Source of the DNA: Dipteris shenzhenensis
Taxonomy: Eukaryota; Polypodiophyta; Polypodiopsida; Gleicheniales
Reading direction: 5' to 3' (one strand)
Assembly (NCBI GenBank): GCA_047967505.1
Contig: CM106539.1
DNA length: 64,000 bases
The translations under genes and the position numbers were made by a program. A model generated the notes under the pieces. The model did no database searches, had not been told where the DNA came from, and saw nothing but the letters and a program-made list of their open reading frames with translations. Numbering within the stretch: the stretch's first letter is position 1; every line of letters begins with the position of its first letter. Positions 22,101-30,600 of this stretch are shown here, piece by piece.

Positions 22101-24325
22101 CATGATTAGCCAGTCTTGGCTCTTTCAGACTTTGCAGGGTCTTTTATGCTCTGCATGATGTATTTAACCTGGGGTTTTTTAGTCTGGGTAGTTTCTCTCG
22201 TACTCTCTAGAAGTTTATTTCTTAAAAAAAGAATCTCTCTGTACTATTACACTGTGAGGTGAAGAGTCGTGTTTCTCCCCAAGAAGATACTGTTTTCAGA
22301 ATAGGTTGAACTCTTTGTAACAGACACATCTATTCACGAGGCACGTGTGATTCAGCAAGGGAGTGCACTGAAGCCTTACAGGTCCCGGCGCCATGGGAGC
22401 TGAGTATGGAAGACATATCTATGCATGTAGTACATGTCCATCTGAGTTGTAAATTTCCAATTCCCTGTCTACGGTTCCACTCCTCTTTTGTACCAGTCAC
22501 AGTACATATCCCTGTTGTAAATTCTCACTCCTAACTCCGAAGATTGATGCTGATCAATAAGACAGGGTAGTTGAAATTTTTGAACTGTGCTTTGTGATTT
22601 TGAATTTGTTAACATGAGATTCTATCTTCTATGATCTATACTGAACATAAGTATGTTCAAGCTTCTTTGTTTTGGAATATACAATGCAATAAACCAATTG
22701 CTACAGTAACACATTTAGTACTAGAGACAATTCTTAGCTGCAAGCCTTTAGTGCAACATCCTTCTGTAAACATAAGGATGCCTGTCCTCAATCAGCCCCG
22801 CTGCTTTGGTAGTCTCACAATAGAGTACTTAGGTGCCCAAAGCAATAGCATGTGTGCTGCACCTTGGCTGAGCCATCTGCTTCTCCAACTTGCCCTGCAA
22901 CGCTATATTGAAAGTTTCTGCATCTCACACGCTCTTCATATCTTCTCTTCATCGCATGCTTTCACTGCATCTCACACGCTCTTTAAATATAGCGCATGGA
23001 GTCCTCATCTTTGATCTTGGAATTCCATTCAGATGCTGTAAAAACATGTTTGGCAATAGCCTTGAATATGTAAAGCATGCCTGTGCTTCCCATCAGTATC
23101 TTAATCCCTTCTGGCCATTACTTCATTGGATATGATGCATAGTTTTTGTACTTTTTTTGCCTTGGTCCTTTCAACCATGTACACTTGGTTGCCAGCCACT
23201 TTGTTAGACAAACACATCCACATTGCAGAATAAGTTTGCAGCAATTTATTTACTAACATAAAGCCAAGGCAAGGATTGCCAGTTATACTGATGGGGCATG
23301 CATACACATTTCCACTCAGATTGTTAGCAACGAGTTTGGTAATATGTAGCTGGAGGTGAGGAACTTCTAACTGCAAAGAGCCTTCATCCCTATCACATTA
23401 CCAGCTACCAGCTGATGGGAAATTCCCACCGTCCATCATATTCCCTGCCCTAGAGAAGTCAGGCTAAGCCTGAGGAGGTAGCTGTTTGTTCATCCATAAC
23501 ATTTATTATGTGCATTTATGACATCATGCTTTAAATTTAAATGAATATTTTTTCTTGTGGGAATTTACAAATTGAAATGCATTCAACGAACATGTTTGTT
23601 TGCAGATTTTCAACACATATGGGAGTTTGAGCAATGCTGCCCTTTTGCACCGTTATGGATTCACTGAGTTTGGAAATCCGTATGACATCGTCAATATTGA
23701 CTTTGCACTAGTGGTGGAATACTGTACATTGGTCTTCTCAAAACGGCATGTGCGCAATCGAGTGCGTTTCTGGAGACGATTTGGTTGTACCGCCTGCAAA
23801 ACGCAAAGCAGTGAATATTTTGAAATCTCTGCCTGTGGAGAGCCGCAGATTGAGCTACTCTTTCTGTTGTATGTAGTCCATCTTTCAGATGATGCGTTTG
23901 AAAGACTTGATTTTACTGCTGACAATGGAGATGTAGATGAAAGTTTTGCGCGACGCTACCAGTGGACTGATCATTTACTTGGTATTGTAGTAGACAGAGC
24001 TAGTAGCCCTGGGAATCAAGGATCAAAGTCAGTGCCATCAAGGGGAAGGAACCAACAGGATAGAGTCCTTGCACATTCAAAGGAGGCAGTTAACCTGCAG
24101 GATGTTTTTCTCACAGCAGAGGTATGTGAGGGTTTGCTGTGGCTTTACAATAGACGAGATAAACTGTATGGGACGGCATCTCTAGATGAGGATCAACAAC
24201 TTCTTGAAACTGTTAGTCGTCCTGCACAGCACAAGATTTTTGATGCATTGTCCTTGCGTGTGAGTGAGAGGCGTATCCTCAGAAATTTGTGCCAACGAGT
24301 TTCAAACAAAGTGAAAGGGTCTTAA
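4738..24325 (+). CDS. SETD6-like: SETD6 / Rubisco-LSMT-type SET-domain protein lysine methyltransferase (five exons)
   Basis: Exons 4738-4760, 4858-5233, 5359-5555, 8900-9194 and 23606-24325 join in frame at GT/AG sites to give 536 residues. The family uses S-adenosylmethionine to methylate lysines on target proteins. The SET core starts near residue 30 (GIQCSDGLDF) and ends with the motifs FNHKTG (200-205, conserved Asn-His) and IFNTYG (298-303, conserved Tyr). After it comes a helical Rubisco-LSMT-type substrate-binding region. The insert between the two motifs is rich in Ser, Glu and Asp. The length suits plant members of the family. The strongest support for the model is that each splice rebuilds a conserved motif: PLADL|FNHKTG across a 3.3-kb intron and SGSE|IFNTYG across a 14.4-kb intron. 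The substrate is not deducible. No organelle transit peptide is evident, so a nuclear or cytosolic protein is more likely (inference). Confidence 0.86.
4858..5233 (+). CDS. SETD6-like: SET-domain gene, exon 2
   Basis: Acceptor TATGCAG|GAG and donor GCG|GTGAGT. It encodes the start of the SET domain, including a LATIPKKACLT-like segment and the GTELH motif that ends the exon. The frame continues past the donor as an ORF to 5278, but that tail is intron. Confidence 0.88.
5359..5555 (+). CDS. SETD6-like: SET-domain gene, exon 3
   Basis: Acceptor GGCAG|GCTGTT and donor GACCT|GTGGGT. It starts in phase 0 and ends after the second base of the Leu codon of PLADL. It encodes the alpha-helical iSET part, including a SAKTLVASRTFEID stretch and HGYGMVPLAD. 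Confidence 0.88.
6518..6943 (-). mobile_element. LTR of an old Copia-type element, antisense in the intron
   Basis: Read on the minus strand it starts with TGTTAAAG and a CATCTCATAGTGAG...GGGCTTCTATGTGGGTG block. This also opens the LTRs at 25060 and 33743. It has the same TC microsatellite near its 3' end and is followed by a TGGTATCA primer-binding-site-like word. The internal sequence just beyond (GGGACCAAGAGAGGG, down to about 6250) also matches the element at 25461. No second LTR was found, so it is a fragment. Confidence 0.75.
6542..6578 (+). repeat. (GA)n microsatellite inside the LTR fragment
   Basis: About eighteen GA units, at the same relative LTR position as the (TC)n at 25397-25428. 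Confidence 0.9.
7650..8700 (-). pseudogene. Antisense LINE reverse-transcriptase relic
   Basis: On the minus strand, 8690-8300 reads like the RT palm and beyond: PTLF-LYFNELASYVDALGG, a decayed YADD box (LLYGDAIVLIS), then FCENRNMKVNLGNTKIINF. Sequence at about 8100-7740 resembles the later RLFxALIETLSLxG..VW region. Stops and frameshifts are frequent. It resembles the family of the LINEs at 9500, 16986 and 34165. Confidence 0.65.
8900..9194 (+). CDS. SETD6-like: SET-domain gene, exon 4
   Basis: Acceptor TTTTGTAG|GTTTAATC and donor TCAGAG|GTAAAA. It begins by completing the PLADL codon and then FNHKTGAEDVHFT. It continues with an acidic, Ser-rich insert and ends with LEMILVKDVSSGSE, just before the NTYG motif. 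Confidence 0.86.
9540..9569 (+). repeat. (TC)n microsatellite
   Basis: About fifteen TC units near the presumed 5' end of the decayed LINE. Confidence 0.9.
10160..10747 (+). pseudogene. LINE copy A ORF1 relic
   Basis: Two frames (10160-10525 and 10538-10747) together give a coiled-coil-like segment followed by a domain with RASKALNVLVRGV, then LDDDLTLLQQEH and AAREAGKWDAY. The same order occurs in copy B (17609-18178). No CCHC knuckle is seen. One stop separates the frames. Confidence 0.7.
11996..12752 (+). pseudogene. LINE copy A ORF2 C-terminal relic
   Basis: It begins MDMLPRFQYNMDVPPESIPR and continues with FYHRDQFLTVSEEGFIIRPPYL, a region shared with copy C (36330-36560) and the fragment at 47620. 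A degraded Cys/His segment follows near 12330-12410 (YMLC..EVVEREEHF). The TGA after residue 120 and later shifts mark it as dead. Confidence 0.7.
13246..14131. other. Unassigned intron sequence
   Basis: The short frames here (for example 13321-13608, Leu-rich) resemble nothing recognised. No repeat boundary or host exon was seen. Confidence 0.5.
14132..14258 (+). repeat. Truncated 5' LTR of the gag-only element
   Basis: Matches the first part of 15879-16116 and stops at CACTAGGTGCT, after which the sequences diverge. Confidence 0.8.
14711..15536 (+). pseudogene. Copia gag relic
   Basis: The frame opens with MTSLSSSSILVGKFKGEGF, typical of Copia gag, and continues through 14939-15271 (UBN2-like region with LKLKFNDLKM and LLIEKSSQ). 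A frameshift leads to 15336-15536, which has a zinc-knuckle-like CRFCKRKGLIEAHC in which the expected His is Leu. A stop lies near 14818. The acidic tail ends at a TAG at 15534-15536. Confidence 0.8.
15879..16116 (+). repeat. 3' LTR of the gag-only element
   Basis: 238 bp starting TGTTGG and ending CA. It contains a CTATATAAGAC TATA-like box near 16028-16038. It is followed at once by a run of about 14 C and a TC microsatellite. Confidence 0.8.
16117..16985 (+). repeat. C/T-rich minisatellite block
   Basis: A C run and a TC run are followed by imperfect tandem units of the form CCCTCCCTCCCGCTGCTA (about 16165-16420), then CTCGCCGCTC-type units and C-rich spacers to about 16985. The long frames across it (16074-16682, 16099-16869) encode only Leu/Pro/Ser repeats. 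It directly precedes LINE copy B and may be its 5' leader. Confidence 0.85.
17224..18178 (+). pseudogene. LINE copy B ORF1 (one frameshift)
   Basis: The first frame (17224-17784) has a Pro/Thr/Ser-rich N-terminus, then a helical stretch (ETIDYIFAELHRLQDH...LRQEVV). The second frame (from about 17640 to 18178) carries EQRASKALNIGVRGIPHADS, IEHAWRTGRDPTRPQPLIIRF and FMDEDLTPMLQQRDVARQEG. The order, disordered start then coiled coil then a compact C-terminal domain, is like L1 ORF1p rather than the CCHC ORF1 of most plant LINEs. No zinc knuckle is visible. Confidence 0.7.
18185..20450 (+). pseudogene. LINE copy B ORF2 (endonuclease and reverse transcriptase)
   Basis: The apurinic-type endonuclease spans about 18220-19050 (ACTVWNCNGTLWSD, YTETHE, VLLVGDFNARTG, then DHTYLFFHI). 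The RT spans about 19700-20440 (TPIHKAGDPMDPGNYRTI, GQAGFRTDHSTYDHIFTLR, VDFRKAFDTVPR, IRVKQGCPLSPTLF, YADDVVLL). Frame breaks occur at a G run (18405-18411), near 18950 and near 19490. Catalytic RT aspartates are present, but the frame is broken, so it is unlikely to be active. Confidence 0.85.
20456..20792 (+). pseudogene. Ty3/Gypsy pol 3' end relic
   Basis: One frame reads KPYVDPALATVLDVEQAEIV, then EPEQILFH, then YPVKFKLKGSHAAPWVETDY and LLAAYEETFSIP. This resembles the integrase C-terminal/chromo-like end of Gypsy polyproteins (YLVKFKG...W). A purine run (20781-20792) follows, as a polypurine tract would. A stop and a small duplication near 20610-20630 show decay. Confidence 0.6.
20793..21360 (+). 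repeat. Probable Gypsy LTR (3' limit uncertain)
   Basis: Sequence after the purine run is non-coding. It has a TATA box at 21098-21106 (CTATAAAAG) followed by C/T-rich sequence, as in an LTR promoter. The 3' limit and a TG...CA pair were not established. Confidence 0.45.
21361..23605. other. Unassigned 3' part of intron 4
   Basis: No recognised domain. The frame at 21686-22045 is hydrophobic but without family resemblance. A 17-bp word (TGCATCTCACACGCTCT) occurs twice, near 22919 and 22968. Confidence 0.5.
23606..24325 (+). CDS. SETD6-like: SET-domain gene, exon 5 (last)
   Basis: Acceptor TTTGCAG|ATTTTCAAC. It opens with IFNTYGSLSNAALLHRYGF, the C-terminal SET motif, then the Rubisco-LSMT substrate-binding-type region, to a TAA at 24323-24325. 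No frameshift or stop interrupts its 239 codons, which argues that the gene is intact despite the 14.4-kb intron before it. Confidence 0.9.
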   Translation: MFNTYGSLSNAALLHRYGFTEFGNPYDIVNIDFALVVEYCTLVFSKRHVRNRVRFWRRFGCTACKTQSSEYFEISACGEPQIELLFLLYVVHLSDDAFERLDFTADNGDVDESFARRYQWTDHLLGIVVDRASSPGNQGSKSVPSRGRNQQDRVLAHSKEAVNLQDVFLTAEVCEGLLWLYNRRDKLYGTASLDEDQQLLETVSRPAQHKIFDALSLRVSERRILRNLCQRVSNKVKGS

Positions 24326-25059
24326 AAGTTTATTTAAAAGTATGGTGCATCCATCCTGTCCTCAACATAATTAAAATTCCTTAGAGAATTTGTGACACAA
24401 TAGACGCAAAAGGAAATGTAAGTATGGCTTAAGGGGTGCAAATAGTTTCTGAAAAATCAGTCCATTGGTTACTGGTCTATTTAACCTGTCCTTTCATATA
24501 TTTGCTTGTATACTTGATTGGAGCTTTTTAACATTATCATTCACATTCACTGAGCCAATTACCTTCTCATGTAGGCATTATTGTTAAAGGGACAAATTTT
24601 TTGTGGAATCCAAGGCACAGAAATCAGCCATGATTGCATGCTTTGAGAGTGTGCATTTCATAATCAAGAAGTTAGTAATGAACCAAAAGTGTAGAAATAC
24701 ACATCTACTTCAATATGAAATTATGTAACCCATTATGATATCTAGATTGTCCTAACCTCCAAATGTCTATAACCTCCAAATATTTATCAACTTCATCTTT
24801 AACAATTAAAAAATAGATTGAAGAGGTGTTCCCTCTTTTTCGACCCGATGATGACTCAATCCTAATATTACCAATACTTGATTGAAAGGGAATGTGGGCC
24901 TTTAGATTTTCAACAGGTACAAGGCTAGAGTCAAGCTGTTGTAACTTGTCATCTGCTCATTTATCAATCGATCACCAAGAATTATGAATTTTTTGAAAGA
25001 TAATATAACTATTTTTATCCTGTAGGGGTAGATACCCGATTTCCTTTCCATGAAGCCAC
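24326..25059. other. 3' flank of the SET-domain gene
   Basis: AT-rich sequence with no coding frame or clear poly(A) signal. The 3' untranslated region presumably lies in its first part. Confidence 0.5.
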
Positions 25060-25389
25060 TGTTAGAGTTATGTGCATCTCATAGTGAGTGAGGGCTTCTA
25101 TGTGGGTGTGCCTGCCCTATTCAGGATAGGTTTGACTGAGTGTTTATGCCTATTTATGGGCTGTTTGGCAGGGCACTATGACCCAGTTTGTTTGGCAACA
25201 GGGCCAGCCCATTTTGGGTCAACCGACCCAGCTTGGGTTGGTTGATTGACCCTGGGGTTGGTCATATGGCAGCCATTTGGTCAGCCACTGCCAGGCCATT
25301 ATTAGGCCCAGCCTGTTGGTATCTCGTGGAGAACTTTTCTTCTCCGACTCTGGGTGATTGCTTTGCCCAAGTATAGAGTTGCCATTGCC

Positions 25390-25433
<44 letters not shown>

Positions 25434-25460
25434 ATATTCTTTAGCACTTCACCACTCTCA
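25060..25460 (+). repeat. 5' LTR of the old element
   Basis: Starts TGTTAGAGTTATG and ends CACTCTCA. It contains a TC microsatellite (25397-25428). The opening block matches 33743 onward and, inverted, 6943 downward. Confidence 0.82.
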
Positions 25461-25462
25461 TG

Positions 25463-25473
25463 TGGTATCAGAC
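25463..25473 (+). other. Primer-binding site of the old element
   Basis: TGGTATCAGAC, complementary to the 3' end of initiator methionine tRNA as in most plant Copia elements, 2 bp after the 5' LTR. Confidence 0.75.
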
Positions 25474-25635
25474 TTCAAGACGGGAAGGGACCAAGAGAGG
25501 GTAGGCCTAACGTGGGTTTTCTTGAACCCATTGTGGCATAGTTATTGCAAGCATTCTGACTTGTGTCCTGTTGCAATGAAAGGTGCCTCTTCCATCAGTT
25601 TGTGGAAGGCTACAGGAGGTGATTGGTTCATGGGG

Positions 25636-25846
25636 TGTTGGGGTAAAGGCACATTGCCTACCCTTAATTAAAGAATTAAAGATAGGACACCTATGACTGT
25701 CTTAAGACAGTCATAGGGTAAACCTAATCCTAATAAAACATAAGTGAGTTTGTGGTGTGGCTTACTATCACTTCACACCCGCACTAGTGTGTCTCTCTCC
25801 CTTACTCTCACTCTCTTGCTCCCTTCCTCTCCTCTTCCCCCTCTCA
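25636..25846 (+). repeat. 5' LTR of the young Copia
   Basis: TG...CA ends. It contains a 28-bp perfect palindrome at 25690-25717, an AATAAAA word near 25730 and a C/T-rich 3' part. The short LTR has no convincing TATA box. Confidence 0.96.
25690..25717. repeat. 28-bp perfect palindrome in the LTR
   Basis: CCTATGACTGTCTT and its exact reverse complement meet without a spacer. The copy in the 3' LTR is at 31911-31938. Confidence 0.95.
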
Positions 25847-25848
25847 AC

Positions 25849-25860
25849 TGGTATCAGAGC
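25849..25860 (+). other. Primer-binding site of the young Copia
   Basis: TGGTATCAGAGC, the standard initiator-Met-tRNA primer site, 2 bp after the 5' LTR. Confidence 0.92.
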
Positions 25861-25897
25861 TATCGAGCCTTCTCTCCCTCTACCTCATCCTCATCCA

Positions 25898-25985
25898 TAC
25901 CGTACGGACGTACGGACAGATCCGTACGGCCGTACGTCGTCCGTACGATCGTACGGCCGTACGTCGTCCGTACGATCGTACGGAC
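25898..25985. repeat. CGTACGG repeat cluster 1
   Basis: It is built almost wholly from CGTACG palindromes. A 27-bp unit (CCGTACGTCGTCCGTACG then ATCGTACGG) occurs twice in tandem, preceded by a related partial unit. Many CpG sites and GTAC cores occur on both strands. Confidence 0.9.
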
Positions 25986-26213
25986 CAGGACGCAGAGCCG
26001 TACGGCGGCGCGTTTTCGAGGGGATACGGCGGTCGTGGGTGCGTGCATCGCAGGCGGCGCGGGTTTTCGAGGGCATCCGAGAAGGCGTGGTCGCGGGCGC
26101 GTTTCGTACAGCAGCTGCGCATTTTGCAGGCCCTTGACGCGGGCGTGGGCGTCGTCCACCTGCTGCAGTACAGCAGCATACCTGTTGTGTTTGTGCAGCA
26201 GTTCTTACATTAG

Positions 26214-26310
26214 CTGTACGGACAGTCCGTACAGCCGTACGGACAGTCCGTACAGCCGTACGGACTGCCGTACAGCCGTACGGACTGCCGTACAGCTGTA
26301 CGGGAGCTTT
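26214..26310. repeat. CGTACGG repeat cluster 2
   Basis: Units of 20-21 bp (GTACGGACAGTCCGTACAGC type, twice, then GTACGGACTGCCGTACAGCC, twice) follow in tandem. Each unit is partly self-complementary. Confidence 0.9.
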
Positions 26311-27647
26311 GGCTTCCTTTTTTGTACTGTACGCAGTACGGTTGGCTTCGACATCAGCTGGGTACAAAAGTACAGCTTTTCTTTGTTGCCAAAAATCTCG
26401 TTTTTTTTTTGGGGGAAGTGTGCACCGATAGTACTCTGCAGGGACAAAAGTACAGCAGGTACTGGAAAGTACAGCATATTTTTTGCAGGTACTTTGCAGG
26501 TACTAGAAAGTACAGCACATTTTCTGATTGGAAGAGGAATATTCCTGAAGCATTCTAGCAGTATACTGTGCATTTGTTGAGGTACATCAGGCACTCTCGT
26601 GTCACTCACGCTTGAGGTGACTTGTGCCACAGTGGTGGTGTTTGTGCAGTTACTTGTCATTCAGGAAGGTCAGATGCTTGCAGAAGCTTCTATGCATTTA
26701 CTGAGTACAATTCTCAGTTTTGGGTGATCTTATCAAAGGGCTTTTGCCTGGATGTGTTTGCAGTATATGCCTTAAGGCAGTGTGTAGCCAGGGTGCACAC
26801 ATTTGCTTTATTTCCGCAGTGCATTTGGTGACATTTGTTGCAGGTCACATTCTTTGTACGCACTTTGAAAATCTCAGTTGAGCCACGCTTGGTCAGGGCG
26901 CATCGAGTTTACTCGGTCCCTAATTGCCCATCGTTGACAGTGCTCAAAAGATTTTCTTCTTGGTGTCTGTACGTTGTGATTTGTGTTGTTACTGAGTACA
27001 CAGGGGCAGCCTATGCATTACACATTGTTAGGTACAAGTGTCAGAGAGATTTCATATTGCATGCTACCTCAGTGTTGAGGTGTTCTCCACTTGATTCAGG
27101 TGTCAGATCAAGGGGCTTTTGCCCAGACTTTGTTTGATAGCACTTGGGTTACCGACAGAGATCTTCAGATGCATTTTCTCCCCTTGGTATAAGGGTGATT
27201 GCTTGGAATTTATCCCATTTACTGTTGCAGGTTTTGTGACAGGCTGAAGGGTCATTTACTGTTTTTGGGGTGTTTGTCAAGTGGTTTCTGCAATTTAACT
27301 CAGTGCCATACCTCATCTGAGGTGGGAGAAGTGATCAGTACAGTCAGTACAACAGTGTTTACAGCAGTGTTGGTGGTTTTGTCAGATGATTGTGCACTGT
27401 TAAGCACTTGTTGAGCAGCAATAGCAGTCTGAAATTACTGTTTTTATGCCTCTTTGAGCTCAGAACAGTTTGTCAGAGATACAGTATTTGCAGGGACATT
27501 TACTGTTTTGCTGCAGATTTTACTGACAGTAAAAACAGCACCATTGAGAGTGCTTCTGGCTCTTGAATAGAGCAGGCTTTTCTGAGAAATCAGAACTTTT
27601 ATTCAGTCTTTTTACTTCCAGGGAGTCAGGTACTTTCCTCATCTGAT

Positions 27648-30600
27648 ATGGCATCAGGAGGAGGTGATTCTTCAATTCTGAACATAAAGAAACTGGAAGG
27701 AGCACATAACTATGCATTATGGGCAGAACAGTGCTTGAATGTACTTCTGTTGAAGAAGATTGCTAAGCCCATAAGGGTAAAGGGTGTCAAGCCATCTGAT
27801 ATGGCAGCTGATGACTGGGAAGAGCTTGATTTGTCCGCGAGGGCAGCTATCATGCTCACTATTTCAGACACTCTTGTGTTCAATGTACAGGCTGAAAAGA
27901 CCTCTTATGGTCTATGGCAAAGACTAGAAGAATTATATGCCCAAAAGAGCTCAGCCAGTAAGGTTTATTGGCTGAATAAGCTGGTTGATCTTCGCATGAA
28001 GGAAGGTACAGCTATGACCTCACACTTGAGTGAGTTCAATGCTATTTTTACACAGCTTATTGCACAGGGGTTGAACCTTGATGAGGAGTTCAAGGCTACT
28101 TTCTTGCTGTGTACCCTCCCTGAGAGTTGGGACACTTTCAAGACCACCCTGTCAAACTCAAATGCCACTCTTATTTATGCTGATGTAGAGAGCTCTCTCC
28201 TTATGGAGGAGATGAGCAGGAAGAATAATGCGGGCAGCAAGTCTTCAAGTGCTTTGCAAGTACAGGAAAGAGGTAGGACTCAGCAGAAGGGGAGATCTGC
28301 TGGCAAGTCCAAATCCCGCAGTCAGTCCCGTGGCAAAAAGGACATTGAATGCTTTTATTGTGGCAAGAAGGGACATGTGAAGTCGAAGTGCTTCAAGTTC
28401 ATACGGGATCAGAAAGCCAAGAAGGCTGAAACAAAGGATGCAGGAAATGCAAACAAAGGCAAAGGCAAGGCCAAGGCAGATGACTTGGATGCAGTGAATG
28501 TTGCAGCAGAGGACAGTGACAGTGACATACATGATGTTTTATGCTCTTCTGCTGTAATAGCACATGCTTTGGTTATTGATGGCCATGACATGCACACCTG
28601 GCTCTTGGATTCAGGTGCCTCTTTTCATGTTACACCTCATAGGGAGTGGTTTACTTCCTACACAGGTACTCATGGAGTTGTTCATCTTGGGAACAACTAT
28701 GCATGTCAGATTGCAGGGATTGGCAGTATACAGATAGTATTTCCTGATGGACAGTCATTTATGCTTGATGGTGTTCGCCATGTGCCGCAAATCAAGAAAA
28801 ATCTGATTAGCACTGGCTTATTAGATGACAGTGGTTACCACACCACATTTGGGGATTCCAAATGGGTGATTACTGATGGCCAGACTGTAGTGGCTGAGGG
28901 TTTTAAGAGTGATACCTTGTACCCTCTTTATGTTTCCAGTGTGGGTAATCATGTTGTTGCCATAACCGAGCTGCCAAAGGTTTCATTGTGGCATAGCCGG
29001 TTGGGACACATGTCTGTTAAAGGAATGCAAGAACTGTCACGTTTGGGTTATCTGCCGCCTCTCTCTTTTTCAGATTTGCCTACTTGTGATCATTGTATTT
29101 TTGGCAAGCATTCTGTTACTCCTCATAAGAGGAGATCTCCCCAGAATAGAGCACCACTTGATCTAGTGCACACTGATTTGTGTGAGATGCCACAGTTATC
29201 ACTAGGGGGTGCAAAATATTTTATTACTTTCATTGATGATGCCACACGTAAGGTGTGGATCTATTTCTTGAAGCATAAGGGAGATGCCCTAGATGCTTTC
29301 AAGAGGTTTGTCGCTCAGGTTGAGAATCGGACAGGTCGTAGGCTGAAATGCCTCAGATCCGATAATGGGGGTGAGTATGTGTCACATGCTTTTGTGCAGT
29401 TTTGCCAAGCTAAGGGCATCAAACAGGAACTCACAGCCCCTCATAATGCATCTCAAAATGGTGCAAGTGAGCGGATGAATCGAACTATTCAGGAGAAGGT
29501 TCGATGTATGTTGTCTTATGCTGCATTACCCCATGGCTTTTGGGCAGAAGCCGTGCAAACAGCAGTTCACATTATTAACAGGTCACCAAATAAGGCTTTG
29601 GAGTTGAAAGTGCCAGAGGAGGTGTGGTCTGGCAAGCCACCCTCATATAAGCACTTACGGGTATTTGGCTGCGAGTGCTTTGCTCATGTACGCAAAGATC
29701 TACGCACCAAACTGGATCCAAAGTCTATCAGATGCATCTTTATGGGATATGGTGATGAAGGTGAAATGGGGTACAGGTTATGGGATCCCGTTAAACGGAA
29801 GATTATACGCAGCAATGATGTCATCTTTAAAGAAGATAGTGTACACAAGGAACCCGTGCAACCTGTGGAATACAGGAGGGTTATTTATGATGATGTTGGA
29901 CAGCAAAGAATGCCCATTTATATGCAGCAGCAGCCTGCTGCAGATCACCCTGTTCAAGAGGGTATACAGGCTGAAAATCAGCCAGATAATTTTGCCAATG
30001 ATGCACCACTGGATGTGCCAACAGATGGGGCTGTAGAACAGCCAGATATGGTGGTACAGCCACCAGTCATGCATGAAGAACAGGCTGGACAGCAGCCTAA
30101 TCCGGAACATTTTGTGAGGAGGAGCACCTGTGCACAACGGCCTCCTGCCAGGTTTGTTCCAGGAGCCAATAATGTGGCTGATTTTATCATGCTGACAGAT
30201 TGTGGTGAGCCTTCCAGCTTCAAGGAAGCTATGGGAAGAACAGAGAAAAAGAAGTGGGAGAAAGCCATGCAGTCAGAAATGGACTCCCTACTTCAGAATG
30301 ATACATGGGACTTGGTGCAGTTACCTGCAGGCAGAAAAGTTTTGCCATGCAAGTGGGTTTACAAAGTCAAAGTGGATTCAAATGCTTTACCTCGGTATAA
30401 GGCCAGATTGGTTGCCAAGGGATTTAAGCAGGAGAAGGGCATTGACTTTGATGAGATTTTTTCACCTGTAGTCAAGATGACTACTTTGAGAGCAGTGTTA
30501 GCTCTTGTTGCTCATGATGACATGGATTTATGTCAGATGGATGTGAAGACAACTTTTCTTCACGGAGATCTTCATGATGAGATCTATATGAGTCAGCCAG

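Larger units (their letters stand above)
9195..23605 (+). other. Intron 4 of the SET-domain gene (14.4 kb)
   Basis: It holds, in order: a decayed LINE (about 9500-13245), unassigned sequence, a gag-only LTR element (14132-16116), a pyrimidine minisatellite (16117-16985), a better-preserved LINE (about 16986-20455), a Gypsy 3' end with LTR (about 20456-21360) and unassigned sequence. All recognisable elements lie in the same orientation as the gene. The flanking exons are intact and in phase. Confidence 0.8.
25847..27647 (+). other. Untranslated leader of the young Copia (1.8 kb)
   Basis: No long frame in sense. It holds two clusters of CGTACGG/GTAC words (about 25898-25985 and 26214-26310) and a region of repeated GTACAGCA/GCAGGTACT words (about 26440-26525). 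The leader ends at the gag ATG at 27648. Such a long, patterned leader is unusual next to a 211-bp LTR. Confidence 0.85.
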